A DNA stretch of 64,000 nucleotides. It comes from Lachnospiraceae bacterium. GTDB lineage: Bacteria > Bacillota > Clostridia > Lachnospirales > Lachnospiraceae. Position numbers and translations under genes: made by a program. Positions 40,228 to 48,805 of the stretch are shown here, piece after piece (positions within the stretch are counted from its first letter, which is position 1; the number at the start of each line of letters is the position of its first letter). Location: contig JAFUNK010000023.1 in NCBI GenBank assembly GCA_017482205.1, positions 1 to 64,000 of the forward strand. The letters are read 5' to 3'. The notes beneath the pieces were generated by a model. The model saw nothing but the letters and a program-made list of their open reading frames with translations. It was not told the DNA's origin and did not search any database.

Positions 40228-43200
40228 GTGGATAAGTACGAATACAAAATCAGATCGGAAGAAATCAGAGCATTAATTGCAAAAGGAGAATATGCAGAAG
40301 CAGCAACACTGGCAGATACCATTGACTGGCGTCGTGTCAAGAGTGTTATGATGCTCTGCACCATTAGTGACTTATATAAAATCAACCGTCGCTATGAAGA
40401 TGCCAGAGATATGCTTTTGTTAGCATATGACAGACATCCGGGCGGACGTTCCATCGTCTACTCGCTTTGTGAGCTTTCCATTAAGATGGGAGAGTTTGTT
40501 CAGGCGGTGGAATACTACAAAGAATTTGTGCAGGTGGCACCCAAAGACAGTGGTCGCTATGTGTTGCAGTACAAATTGTATGAGGCACAGGAAGTCAGCT
40601 TAGAAGAGCGCATTGCGGTATTGGAAGAATTAAAATCCAAGGATTATACCGAGAAGTGGGCTTATGAACTGGCATATTTATACCATCGTGTAGGATTGGG
40701 CACTCGTTGCGTAGAAGAATGTGACGAGCTGATTTTGTGGTTTGGAGAAGGCAAATATGTATTAAAAGCATTGGAGCTGAAACGACTTCATGAGCCGCTT
40801 ACCGAAGCCCAGCAGGAAAAGTATGACATTATGAAGGGTGTTCGCCGTCCGGTAGAAGAAGCACCCGCAGAGCCGGAGGCAGTGGCAGAAGATCTTTCCA
40901 ATGCACCTACTAAAGTAATTCCCCAGCAGGATATAGATATTCAGGTAAAACTGATGAATGTAGGTCAGTATGATACCATCAATATCCAGAAAGAGCTTGC
41001 CCAGAATATGAAAGAGCTCTGGGAAGGTCCCTCTGCAGATGAAATGGCAAGAGCGGAAAGTGAAAGAGCATTGGCAGCTGTACAGGCAGAGGCATTGCAG
41101 GAGGCAGAAACTGTTGTAGTTGCAGAGAACTCAGAAGAAACTGTTGCAGATGTGGCAGAGCAGGGAGAAACGTCTGAAGCCGTTGCAGAAGAACAGAAGG
41201 CACCTGTGGAGGAAGCGGCAGAGGAAACAACAGAGCCGCAAAGCACCATGGACCCCATAACGCAGGCAATTATTTCCCCTCTTTTAAATCAGGAAACAGG
41301 TATTATTGATTTACCTGACCCGGATGAGGACGAAGAGCCTGTTGAACCGCAGGAAACTAAAGTAGAAGAGATTTTCTTTGGCGAAACCGGCGAAATCGAT
41401 TTGACCGGTACCCGTATTTTAGAGCAGATGAAGCAGGAAGTAATGGCACCGGAAACCGTTTCAAAAGAGGAAGCGGCAGTAGAGGAGCAGCTTGTTTCTA
41501 CGCAGGCAGGGGATTTGACCGAATGGCATGTTACACAGCAGCTTACAAAGTTTGATAAGATTCTGGGTATGGACTATGACGGACAGATTAGCATGGTTGT
41601 GCCTGATGCAGAGCAGATAGAGAAGCAGATTACCGGACAGATTCGTCTGGAAGATGTGCTGATTGAATGGGAAAAGATGAAAAAAGACAGTGAACAGAAG
41701 CGCATGGAGGCTGTTCGCCAGCGTGTGCTTGAGCAGACAGGTGCTATGTTCACAGAATTTGAAGAAGCTGCAAGAGACGGTCTTTTGGAGCAGTTGGAAA
41801 ACGGTACGGTAGAGTTCATAGATGATGCCATGGTGCAGGAAGCACTGGATATGGAAGAAACCGATTATACCGACGAAGAAGAACCGGAAGAACTGACCGG
41901 AGAAGAGCACGCACTGGGGGTAGCAGGTGCGGCAGTGGTTGGTGCAACAGCTGTTGCAGTAGGTTCGACAGAAGTATCTGACGCGGATGCAGAGGAACAA
42001 GAATATACAGAAGAAGTTGTTGAGGAAGAAGCTTTTACCGGAGACGACTTTGAAGATTTAGAAGAAATTGAGGAAGTTGCAGACGAAGATACAAACGAGG
42101 ATAGTGAAGAAGAGCTTGTATTAGAAGAGGAAGAAGTCGAATACGAAGAAGCCGAAACTGAAGAGGTGGAGGCAGAGTACGAAGAAGAGGCTGAAATGGA
42201 AGATGTTGAAAGTGACGAGACAGACGGCGAAGCTGAGGAAGAAGCTGAGACCGAGGAGGTAGATGACGAAGCCGGGGAAGAAGCTGAGACCGAGGAAACA
42301 GATGATGAAGCCGGGGAAGAAGCTGAGACTGAGGAAACAGATGATGAAGCCGGGGAAGAAGCTGAGACCGAAGAAATAGATACCGAAATCGAAGCTGAAA
42401 CGGAAGATACAAAAGAAGCTGATACAGAGGATGCTGAAGAGACTACTAAAGAACCCGCAGAGAAAAAAGAAACAGCAAAAGAACATCGGGAAAAGAAAAA
42501 AGTACGTCCCATGTCACAGGAAGAAAAACAGCTTTTTGGTGCGTATATTCAGAGTAAGCCTACGAAAGAGCAAATTATCAATGCAATTGATAATATTACC
42601 ATGGCATCTTATACCGGTAATGTTATTATTACCGGTGAAGAGGGAATGGATACACTGACACTGGCAAAGAACCTGATTAAAGAGGTTCAGCAGACCGACA
42701 GTAATTTCTCCGGTAAGATAGCAAAAATTTCCGGTACTTCCTTAAATCGCAAAGACGTTGCAGAAATTATAGGCAAACTGTCCAATGGAGCTCTGATTAT
42801 CCAGAAGGCAGGCACACTGAAAAAAGAAACTGCCGATAAGATTAGAAACTGTCTGGAGCAGGAAGGAAACGGTATTATTGTAGTTTTGGAAGATACCAAA
42901 AAGGCAATGAACAGGCTGCTCAAGAGCAATGAGGTGCTTAAGGAGTGCTTTACCCTCCGTATTGATGTAGAGGCATTGGATAACGATACCTTGGTAACCA
43001 TTGCAAAAGAGTATGCAAGAGAACTGGAATACAGTATTGATGAGATGGGTGTACTTGCATTACATACCTGTATTGCCGAACGCCAGACCAGTGACCATGC
43101 TGTAACCGTGGCAGAAGTAAAGGAAATGGTGGACGAAGCAATTGCAAGTGCAAACAGAAAAACTTTGGGACATTTCTTTGATGTATTACTGGCAAAACGC

Positions 43201-43248
43201 TATGATGACGAAGACATGATTATCATAAGAGAAAAAGATTTCATCTAA
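40228..43248 (+). CDS. Large acidic protein: TPR-like N-terminus, Glu-rich repeats, degenerate AAA-type C-terminus
   Basis: The protein has 1006 residues from a GTG start behind AAAGAAAGG. Residues 1-210 are helical repeats of TPR type (YAEAATLADTIDWRRVKSVMMLCTISDLYKINRRYEDARDMLLLAYDRHPG). Residues about 210-755 are low complexity and very acidic, with short conserved-looking islands (QQLTKFDKILGMDYDGQISMVVPDAEQIEKQITGQI) and three 13-residue repeats. Residues about 765-1006 look like an AAA+ module: VIITGEEGMDTLTLAKNLI stands where Walker A would be, but GEEGMDT (803-809) lacks the P-loop lysine; GALIIQKAGTL and IIVVLEDTKKAMNRLL follow the Walker B/sensor order. It is probably a non-hydrolysing scaffold or partner protein. 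The function is unknown. Confidence 0.75.
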   Translation: MDKYEYKIRSEEIRALIAKGEYAEAATLADTIDWRRVKSVMMLCTISDLYKINRRYEDARDMLLLAYDRHPGGRSIVYSLCELSIKMGEFVQAVEYYKEFVQVAPKDSGRYVLQYKLYEAQEVSLEERIAVLEELKSKDYTEKWAYELAYLYHRVGLGTRCVEECDELILWFGEGKYVLKALELKRLHEPLTEAQQEKYDIMKGVRRPVEEAPAEPEAVAEDLSNAPTKVIPQQDIDIQVKLMNVGQYDTINIQKELAQNMKELWEGPSADEMARAESERALAAVQAEALQEAETVVVAENSEETVADVAEQGETSEAVAEEQKAPVEEAAEETTEPQSTMDPITQAIISPLLNQETGIIDLPDPDEDEEPVEPQETKVEEIFFGETGEIDLTGTRILEQMKQEVMAPETVSKEEAAVEEQLVSTQAGDLTEWHVTQQLTKFDKILGMDYDGQISMVVPDAEQIEKQITGQIRLEDVLIEWEKMKKDSEQKRMEAVRQRVLEQTGAMFTEFEEAARDGLLEQLENGTVEFIDDAMVQEALDMEETDYTDEEEPEELTGEEHALGVAGAAVVGATAVAVGSTEVSDADAEEQEYTEEVVEEEAFTGDDFEDLEEIEEVADEDTNEDSEEELVLEEEEVEYEEAETEEVEAEYEEEAEMEDVESDETDGEAEEEAETEEVDDEAGEEAETEETDDEAGEEAETEETDDEAGEEAETEEIDTEIEAETEDTKEADTEDAEETTKEPAEKKETAKEHREKKKVRPMSQEEKQLFGAYIQSKPTKEQIINAIDNITMASYTGNVIITGEEGMDTLTLAKNLIKEVQQTDSNFSGKIAKISGTSLNRKDVAEIIGKLSNGALIIQKAGTLKKETADKIRNCLEQEGNGIIVVLEDTKKAMNRLLKSNEVLKECFTLRIDVEALDNDTLVTIAKEYARELEYSIDEMGVLALHTCIAERQTSDHAVTVAEVKEMVDEAIASANRKTLGHFFDVLLAKRYDDEDMIIIREKDFI
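42259..42375 (+). repeat. Three in-frame 39-bp tandem repeats
   Basis: 42259-42297, 42298-42336 and 42337-42375 encode DDEAGEEAETEE-type units in the acidic region of the 1006-residue protein and are nearly identical at the DNA level, suggesting recent expansion. Confidence 0.85.
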
Positions 43249-43301
43249 GGCGAAATGCAGGAATTCGCACTCAAAGGTTAAGAAATCAAAAAAGTATGAC
43301 G

Positions 43302-43343
43302 AAATAAAAGGTGAGCGTAAGGAAGCGTTCACCTTTTTATTTC
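43302..43343 (+). terminator. Terminator-like hairpin 17 bases before the FliK-like start codon
   Basis: AAATAAAAGGTGAGCG (from 43302) pairs with CGTTCACCTTTTTATTT (to 43343) and ends in T-rich sequence. It should end the acidic-protein transcript, but leaves no room for a separate promoter before the next gene. Confidence 0.75.
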
Positions 43344-43360
43344 TTGAGAGGATTAGGATT

Positions 43361-46255
43361 ATGCATATTTCATTTCAGAATACACCCTCTTCAAATGTAG
43401 ACAAGGTTACAACCACATATCAGAGCCCGTCTAACGCGACGACAAAAGCGGGAGGCGGTTATGCATGGGACATTTCTGGAACAGTTACGGATAACGCTGC
43501 ATACGGTTTTCAAAAAAGCCGTGGTGTCCAAGGAAGGACAGCAGAGGAAGTGATGCAGGCAGCAGGTGGTAGCGAGGATATCACTCTGTACCGTAACTAT
43601 ATGACAGTAATGTCCAATTGTATGTCTGACGAAGATTTTGCCCGGATGCAGGAAGAGGGCTATGATATATCAGACATTGATATGGAAACGGCAGTAACCA
43701 TTGTGGATACCATAAAAGCAGAGCTGATGAAAGCCGGTGTCAATATTGTAGGTTATACGGATACCGTAGATATGCAGCAGCTTGCAGAAATTACCGGCAG
43801 TGAAGCCTTTGCCCGTCAGTTGTCACAGGCATTTGCGGCAGAAGATATTCCCGCCACACAGGAAAATGCAGAGCAGGCATTGGAGGCGTTTTACAGAGCA
43901 CAGGAGTTGACCGCGTTATCCGAAGGTAGCATGAAATATATGGTTACCAATGAGATGGCACCGCAGATAGACAATCTGTATCTGGCACAGCATGCGGGAG
44001 CAGCGGACGCAAACCGTCAGGCAAATGGTTATTTTGCAGAAGAAATGCCCGGTTATTATGCGCAGAAGGCATCTGTGGAAAATACCGAAGGCTTACAGGT
44101 ACAAATAGAAAAAATTATTGAGAAGGCAGGATTTTTGGTAACTGATGAGACCGTAGCAGACGGTTTCTGGCTGGTAGAAAAAGGCGTACCTCTTACGTCC
44201 GAAAATTTTGCACGGATGCAGACTTTAAAAGAAGTGCAACTGCCCGCAAAAGCAGAAGACATTTTGGAGGCAATTGCAGGAGCCATTGCAGAGGGTAAAC
44301 CCGCAGGAGAAGCGGATTTAGCAAATCCCAAGAGTATTTACCGCCGTGCCGTAGATTGTTACATATCTTATCAGGAAAAATATAGAGAGGCATTTTCGGT
44401 AGCAGAAACACCCGAAAATATTACTGCCAGAAGACAATTGGAAGAAATCCGTCTCCGTATGACGGTAGAAGCCAATGTGAAGCTTTTAAAGAGCGGATTT
44501 TCCATTGATACGGCACCTATCGAAGAAGCCATAGAAGCGCTGAAAGTATTGGAAGAAAAACAGCTTGGTGCAAAGGCAGACGGACATTCTGCAATAACAG
44601 ATTCTTCCATAGCCATGGCAGTCCCCGCAGACCTTTGTCGGGAAACCTTAAGTAAAACGAACGAAATTCCTTATCTGCCGGCAGCTTCCTTAGGAAGAAT
44701 CCTTTCCTTGGGAGAAACCTTTACCGTAGATAATATATACGAAACCGGTAAGGCATTACAGGAAGCATACAGGCAGGCAGGGGAAGCCTATGAAACCATG
44801 TGGACGGCACCCAGAGCCGATATGGGAGACAGCATCAAAAAAGCATTCCGCAATGTGGATGCATTATTGGAAAGCATGGGAATGGAGCTGACGGATGAAA
44901 ACCGCAAGGCAGTCCGCAGCTTAAGCTACAATCAGATGGAGCTTACCCAAGAAAATATGCTGGCTGTCAAAGGTGCAGACAAGGTAGTACAGAGAGTAGT
45001 AGAAAAAATGACGCCTTCTGCAGTACTGGATATGATAAGAAAGGGTATCAATCCTTTGAAAACCTCTATGGAGGAGCTGGATACTTTCCTTTCCCAGAGA
45101 GACAATTACGCAGAAGACAGTGAGAAATACAGCCGTTTCCTTTACAATCTGGAACAGAATAAAGAGATTACTGTTGAAGAAAAAAATTCCTATATAGGTA
45201 TTTACCGATTGCTTCATCAGATAGAAAAATCCGATGGTGCGGTTATCGGAAAACTGGTGGATACGCAGGCCGAAATCAATTTTGCCAACCTGCTTTCCGC
45301 AGTCCGTACAGGCAAAGTAAAAGGTGTCAACGTTTCCGTGGATGAAACCTTTGGCGGACTGAAAGAAGCAGTGGAAAAAGGTGTTTCCATCGATGTACAG
45401 ATAGAAGCGGCATACAACAAACAGAAGGTGGCGGAGGTTCGTGGTACAGCTAAAACGGACGAAGAAGCTTTCCGTATGTTAAAGCAGTTGGAACAGCCGG
45501 TAACCATGAGTAATCTGATGGCCGCCGATTATATCAAAAAAGACGGGGCAAGATCTTTTAAGAAAATGGCAGAATATGCAGAAAGCGGTGTATACACAGA
45601 AGAGGTAGAAAGCTTTTTTGCAGACAGCATTTTCTCCATAGGAGATGCAGAACAGGAAAGCGTAAAGCAGACTACCGCAGAAGAAATATTTGCGAATAGG
45701 GAAAATCTGCAGGAAGCCTATGACGCAATGATTTCCAAGGGAGAGGCACTGGTAAAAGAAATGACCTTTGCACCCGAAGCAGTCAGTCTGGATGTCAGAA
45801 CCATGCAGCTCGTATGCAAGCAACTGCATTTACAGGGTATCAGAGCAGCCAGAGAAGAAGAATATGATTTGCCGCAGATGATTGACGGCGAACTGACCGC
45901 AGTACATTTAAAACTGGTACACGATTCTGCGGAAAGCGGACGGATTCAGGTAAGAGTACAGACCGAAAAATACGGTGCTTTGACCGGAGAATTTTCCATG
46001 AAGGAAAGCGTAGTCAGCGGTTATTTTACCGGAGAAGGCGAAGAAGCACTGCAAATGCTGGAAACAGCAGGTGAAAACTTTGCAGGCAGAGTGCAGAATG
46101 CAGGTTTGGAAGCAGGCTCATTACAAATCATTCAGAGTAGCAGTACAGCTTCTTTGGCAGAAGCCGGTGGCAACAAAGAAGAAACGAAAGAGCTTTATAG
46201 AGTAGCCGGCATGGCAATCAGTGCTTTCAAAACAGCCCTTAGTCAAACAGCATAA
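43361..46255 (+). CDS. Large flagellar-associated protein with FliK-like C-terminus (DUF6240-like)
   Basis: The 964-residue, Ala/Glu-rich helical protein has no signal peptide or membrane helix. The start MHISFQNTPSSN and repeated LT-x-EN-x-x-RM-like segments (DEDFARMQEEGYDI, LTSENFARMQTLKEV, TDENRKAVRSLSYNQMELTQENMLAV) suggest internal repeats. The last 130 residues (LKLVHDSAESGRIQVRVQTEKYGALTGEFSMKE, then MLETAGENFAGRVQNAGLEAGSLQII) follow the hook-length control C-terminal pattern. It precedes flagellin and a FliS-like gene in the same direction. Similar Lachnospiraceae proteins are annotated DUF6240; the exact role (hook length, export substrate) is inferred. Confidence 0.65.
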   Translation: MHISFQNTPSSNVDKVTTTYQSPSNATTKAGGGYAWDISGTVTDNAAYGFQKSRGVQGRTAEEVMQAAGGSEDITLYRNYMTVMSNCMSDEDFARMQEEGYDISDIDMETAVTIVDTIKAELMKAGVNIVGYTDTVDMQQLAEITGSEAFARQLSQAFAAEDIPATQENAEQALEAFYRAQELTALSEGSMKYMVTNEMAPQIDNLYLAQHAGAADANRQANGYFAEEMPGYYAQKASVENTEGLQVQIEKIIEKAGFLVTDETVADGFWLVEKGVPLTSENFARMQTLKEVQLPAKAEDILEAIAGAIAEGKPAGEADLANPKSIYRRAVDCYISYQEKYREAFSVAETPENITARRQLEEIRLRMTVEANVKLLKSGFSIDTAPIEEAIEALKVLEEKQLGAKADGHSAITDSSIAMAVPADLCRETLSKTNEIPYLPAASLGRILSLGETFTVDNIYETGKALQEAYRQAGEAYETMWTAPRADMGDSIKKAFRNVDALLESMGMELTDENRKAVRSLSYNQMELTQENMLAVKGADKVVQRVVEKMTPSAVLDMIRKGINPLKTSMEELDTFLSQRDNYAEDSEKYSRFLYNLEQNKEITVEEKNSYIGIYRLLHQIEKSDGAVIGKLVDTQAEINFANLLSAVRTGKVKGVNVSVDETFGGLKEAVEKGVSIDVQIEAAYNKQKVAEVRGTAKTDEEAFRMLKQLEQPVTMSNLMAADYIKKDGARSFKKMAEYAESGVYTEEVESFFADSIFSIGDAEQESVKQTTAEEIFANRENLQEAYDAMISKGEALVKEMTFAPEAVSLDVRTMQLVCKQLHLQGIRAAREEEYDLPQMIDGELTAVHLKLVHDSAESGRIQVRVQTEKYGALTGEFSMKESVVSGYFTGEGEEALQMLETAGENFAGRVQNAGLEAGSLQIIQSSSTASLAEAGGNKEETKELYRVAGMAISAFKTALSQTA

Positions 46256-46305
46256 CAGGTATACGAAGTATTTTAGTGAAAAGCCATTAGAAAATCTGAC
46301 AAAAT

Positions 46306-46319
46306 GGCAGAATGTGAGG
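46306..46319 (+). promoter_or_regulatory. Leader motif copy 1 (14 bp) upstream of flagellin
   Basis: GGCAGAATGTGAGG ends five bases before the flagellin ATG and contains its ribosome binding site. An identical 14-mer precedes the FliS-like gene at 47461-47474. It may be a shared translational control site; chance similarity of Shine-Dalgarno regions would not cover all 14 bases. Confidence 0.45.
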
Positions 46320-46324
46320 AAAAC

Positions 46325-47437
46325 ATGAGAATCAATTATAACGTATCAGCAATGATATCCAATAACGCACTTTCCAATAGTGACGACTTACTGGCAAAAT
46401 CTTTGGAGCGACTTTCTTCCGGATTAAAGATTAACAATGCCAAAGACAATCCGGCAGGTCTTGCCATGGCAAAGAGAATGAATGCACAGTTGGAGGGTCT
46501 TTCCAAGGCAAGTCAGAATGCCAGTGACGGTATTTCCATTATCGAAACCGCTGACGGTGCACTTTCCGAAATCCATGAAATGGTACAGAGAATGAATGAA
46601 CTGTCAGTAAAAGCCAGCACAGCCACGTTGACAGATGCGGACAGAGAAACCGTGCAGGATGAAGTTGCGGCATTGAGTGCAGAAATTGAAAGAATTGCAG
46701 AGGCTACCGAGTTTAACAGCCAGAAGCTGTTGAACGGTGAATTTGACATGAAGGCATACACCAGTGTCGAAGAAGTAAAAGTAAGCTACTGCTCCGACGG
46801 TGTTCCCGTAAAAGAATATGCTTTGACCGGTGCGGCAGTTACCTATGATGCAGAGGGCAATATTGATTCCTTTACTGCAAACTTTGGTGCAGAATTCCCC
46901 TCCGACATTACCGTAGAGGAAATAAAAGACAATGTGGTAACCTTAAAAGCCGACAATGAATTTGAAATGAAGCTGGATTTAACCGCAGTGGCAGCGGCAC
47001 AGACTACCAATATCGGCGATATGACAATAGATGTGACCGGTATCGGTCCCATGCGTTTACAGATTGGTGCCAATGAAGGTCAGATTCTGGAAGTACGTAT
47101 TCCCGAAATCAATTTGCTCAATATGGGTCTTAAGGATTTGGACGTTTCCACCGAAGCAGGTGCAAAAGATGCCCTTTCCAGAATGGGTGGTGCGATAGAA
47201 TATATTTCTTCCGTACGTAGCCGTTTGGGTGCATACCAGAACCGTCTGGAATCCAGTGTAAGCAATCTGGATATTACCAATGAAAACATGACCGCAGCAT
47301 ATTCCCGCATTATGGACGTGGATATGGCAGAAGAAATGACCAATTACACAACCTATCAGGTACTGGCACAGGCAGGTACTTCCATGCTGGCACAGGCCAA
47401 TGAAAGACCTTCCCAGGTATTGCAGTTATTACAGTAA
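46325..47437 (+). CDS. hag: Flagellin
   Basis: The 370-residue protein has the canonical N-terminal D0/D1 region: MRINYNVSAMISNNALSNSDDLLAKSLERLSSGLKINNAKDNPAGLAMAKRM, then SDGISIIETADGALSEIHEMVQRMNELSVKAS. It also has the C-terminal coiled-coil region YISSVRSRLGAYQNRLESSVSNLDITNENMTAAYSRIMDVDMAEEMTNYTTYQVLAQAGTSMLAQAN. The central variable domain is about 130 residues. It is exported and polymerised into the flagellar filament. ATG 46325 is chosen over 46304 because the conserved start is MRINYN. No sigma-28-type promoter is evident in the 69 bases upstream, so transcription may come from further upstream. Confidence 0.96.
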   Translation: MRINYNVSAMISNNALSNSDDLLAKSLERLSSGLKINNAKDNPAGLAMAKRMNAQLEGLSKASQNASDGISIIETADGALSEIHEMVQRMNELSVKASTATLTDADRETVQDEVAALSAEIERIAEATEFNSQKLLNGEFDMKAYTSVEEVKVSYCSDGVPVKEYALTGAAVTYDAEGNIDSFTANFGAEFPSDITVEEIKDNVVTLKADNEFEMKLDLTAVAAAQTTNIGDMTIDVTGIGPMRLQIGANEGQILEVRIPEINLLNMGLKDLDVSTEAGAKDALSRMGGAIEYISSVRSRLGAYQNRLESSVSNLDITNENMTAAYSRIMDVDMAEEMTNYTTYQVLAQAGTSMLAQANERPSQVLQLLQ

Positions 47438-47460
47438 AAGCCGAAGATTTGTATAAAAAC

Positions 47461-47474
47461 GGCAGAATGTGAGG
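47461..47474 (+). promoter_or_regulatory. Leader motif copy 2 (14 bp) upstream of the FliS-like gene
   Basis: Identical to 46306-46319; ends four bases before ATG 47479. Confidence 0.45.
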
Positions 47475-47478
47475 CAGT

Positions 47479-47955
47479 ATGACAAGAGAGTGCAAACAGC
47501 AGTTTACTCTGCGTATTACACAGGCAAATAAAACAGAACTGATTGTGATTTTATATGAAATGATTTTAAGCTATCTGGAAGATGCAGAAAATGCATTGGC
47601 AGAAGAAAAAATTACAGAGTTTCGTGATGCCCTCAGAAAAGTAAGAGGTTGTATCGGAGAACTGGTAGCGTCCTTAAATCTGGACTACGAACCGGCACCC
47701 ACTCTGCTTTCCTTGTATCTGTATTGCAACAGAGAGCTGACAAAGGCAGATATCCGCAAAGAAAAAGAGCCGATGGACCATATCAAAATGGTAATCGGCA
47801 AGTTGCTTACCGCTTACAGGGAGCTGGCAAAGCAGGACGATTCCGCACCTGTTATGCAGAACTCCCAGACGGTATATGCAGGATTGACTTATGGTAAAAA
47901 CAGTTTATCCGAAAACATGGCTGATCAGGGCGCGAATAGGGGATTTAGGGCTTAA
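47479..47955 (+). CDS. fliS: FliS-like flagellin export chaperone
   Basis: The 158-residue helical protein follows the FliS pattern: FTLRITQANKTELIVILYEMILSYLEDAENAL, RKVRGCIGELVASLNLDYEPAPTLLSLYLYCNRELTKADI and a last helix HIKMVIGKLLTAYRELAKQ. FliS binds the flagellin C-terminal helices in the cytosol to prevent early polymerisation. Its position 41 bases after flagellin fits. It has about 35 extra residues at the C-terminus (MQNSQTVYAGLTYGKNS) reminiscent of other FliS tails. Its last 51 bases overlap the convergent DUF2508 gene. Confidence 0.82.
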   Translation: MTRECKQQFTLRITQANKTELIVILYEMILSYLEDAENALAEEKITEFRDALRKVRGCIGELVASLNLDYEPAPTLLSLYLYCNRELTKADIRKEKEPMDHIKMVIGKLLTAYRELAKQDDSAPVMQNSQTVYAGLTYGKNSLSENMADQGANRGFRA

Positions 47956-48198
47956 TTCGGGAACTGCCTGTTTTTCCTGTTCAGCAAGCTCGGTAAGATA
48001 TTTGTATCTTTTTAAAAGAGCATTTACTTCGTATATATAGCAGTCAATCAAGTCAAAATTAGTTGCATTATCAAAACCCGCGTATGCGATTTCCAAAGCG
48101 TAGCGGGTTTTTTCTATGTCCTCCTGTAAAGTAGAGCAGTGAAAATCCTCTTCTACAGGTATATCCTGTGCACGTTCCTCGCGAAATAAAATTTTCAT
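47905..48198 (-). CDS. DUF2508 family protein (YaaL-like)
   Basis: The 97-residue helical protein has the family core IEKTRYALEIAYAGFDNATNFDLIDCYIYEVNALLKRYKYLTELA. ATG 48198 follows GGAAGGAG; an in-frame GTG at 48204 would sit inside the ribosome binding site. DUF2508 genes normally lie between recR and bofA. Here bofA is divergent and recR is absent from the window. The 3' end overlaps the FliS-like gene by 51 bases on the opposite strand. The function is unknown. Confidence 0.82.
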   Translation of the reverse strand: MKILFREERAQDIPVEEDFHCSTLQEDIEKTRYALEIAYAGFDNATNFDLIDCYIYEVNALLKRYKYLTELAEQEKQAVPELSPKSPIRALISHVFG

Positions 48199-48338
48199 AG
48201 GCACTCCTTCCCACTTTTGGTCTCCTGTTATTACAGTATAGCCAGATATTTCCTAAATATTCCGAAAATTTACAAATGCATAAAATGCCGCAGGTTGGCA
48301 TAAATTGCAATAATAGCAATAGGATGAAAGGAGCCGGC

Positions 48339-48611
48339 ATGGAAAATCAGACAGGTATTCTGGTTGTGGTGGCCGTCTGCGCACTGGTATTGTTAGTAGT
48401 TGCCATGAAAAAAAAGGCAGAGTGGTTAATGAATTTTATATTACGGGGAGTATTCGGCACACTCGGAATATATTTTATCAATATGTTTATGATAAATGCC
48501 GGCATGACAAGCAGTGTAGGCATAAATCTGACTACGGTTTTGACAACTGCAATCCTTGGATTTCCTGGGGTTTTCGTACTTTACGGTATTCATTTTTTTA
48601 AAACTATGTAA
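48339..48611 (+). CDS. bofA: Pro-sigmaK processing inhibitor BofA family protein
   Basis: The 90-residue protein has two or three hydrophobic helices: GILVVVAVCALVLLVVAMKKKAE, then FILRGVFGTLGIYFINMFM and TTAILGFPGVFVLYGIHFF. The INLTTVLTTAILGFPGV segment is the BofA signature. In B. subtilis BofA restrains the SpoIVFB protease in the forespore membrane. Its presence points to a spore-forming lineage but does not prove that this strain sporulates. ATG 48339 follows AAAGGAG. The neighbouring divergent DUF2508 gene is a usual companion. Confidence 0.88.
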   Translation: MENQTGILVVVAVCALVLLVVAMKKKAEWLMNFILRGVFGTLGIYFINMFMINAGMTSSVGINLTTVLTTAILGFPGVFVLYGIHFFKTM

Positions 48612-48647
48612 AAAATTCACAAAAATAATTTTTTTGAAAGAAGCCAC

Positions 48648-48676
48648 TGGACAAACAAAATAAATGTGGCTATAAT
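48648..48676 (+). promoter_or_regulatory. Sigma-A promoter of the Tad pilus operon
   Basis: TGGACA (48648-48653), a 17-base spacer and TATAAT (48671-48676). The predicted start near 48683 lies five bases before the first leader hairpin. Confidence 0.7.
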
Positions 48677-48687
48677 CCATTTTACAA

Positions 48688-48769
48688 CCTGTAACGGTCT
48701 GTTGCAGGTCTGACAATCTTTTTGGAACGGTTGTTCCAACACCGGGAGTTTCTCCCACGTGATTCACGT
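48688..48769 (+). other. Four-hairpin leader of the Tad pilus operon
   Basis: Four stem-loops follow each other: CCTGTAAC/GTTGCAGG (48688-48708, one wobble), TTGGAAC/GTTCCAA around GGTT (48722-48739), GGGAG/CTCCC around TTT (48744-48756) and ACGTG/CACGT around ATT (48757-48769). No T tract follows, so these are not terminators. The remaining 36 bases lead to the ribosome binding site AAGGAGGGG. I recognise no described riboswitch; the cyclic-di-GMP class I and II core motifs are not visible. Confidence 0.55.
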
Positions 48770-48805
48770 TTAACACATATTTATACAGGACAAGGAGGGG
48801 ATAAC

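Noticed and set aside
41865-42512. Ser-rich 215-codon frame on the minus strand
   Set aside because: It is the antisense of Glu/Asp repeats (GAA/GAG read as TTC/CTC or shifted TCT/TCA); no start site and no conserved pattern.
46256-46324. Sigma-28 promoter before flagellin
   Set aside because: No TAAA / GCCGATAT pair at proper spacing could be found in the 69 bases between the genes.
48677-48805. Cyclic-di-GMP riboswitch in the Tad leader
   Set aside because: The leader is a series of short perfect hairpins without the GEMM core sequences, so it is reported only as a structured leader.
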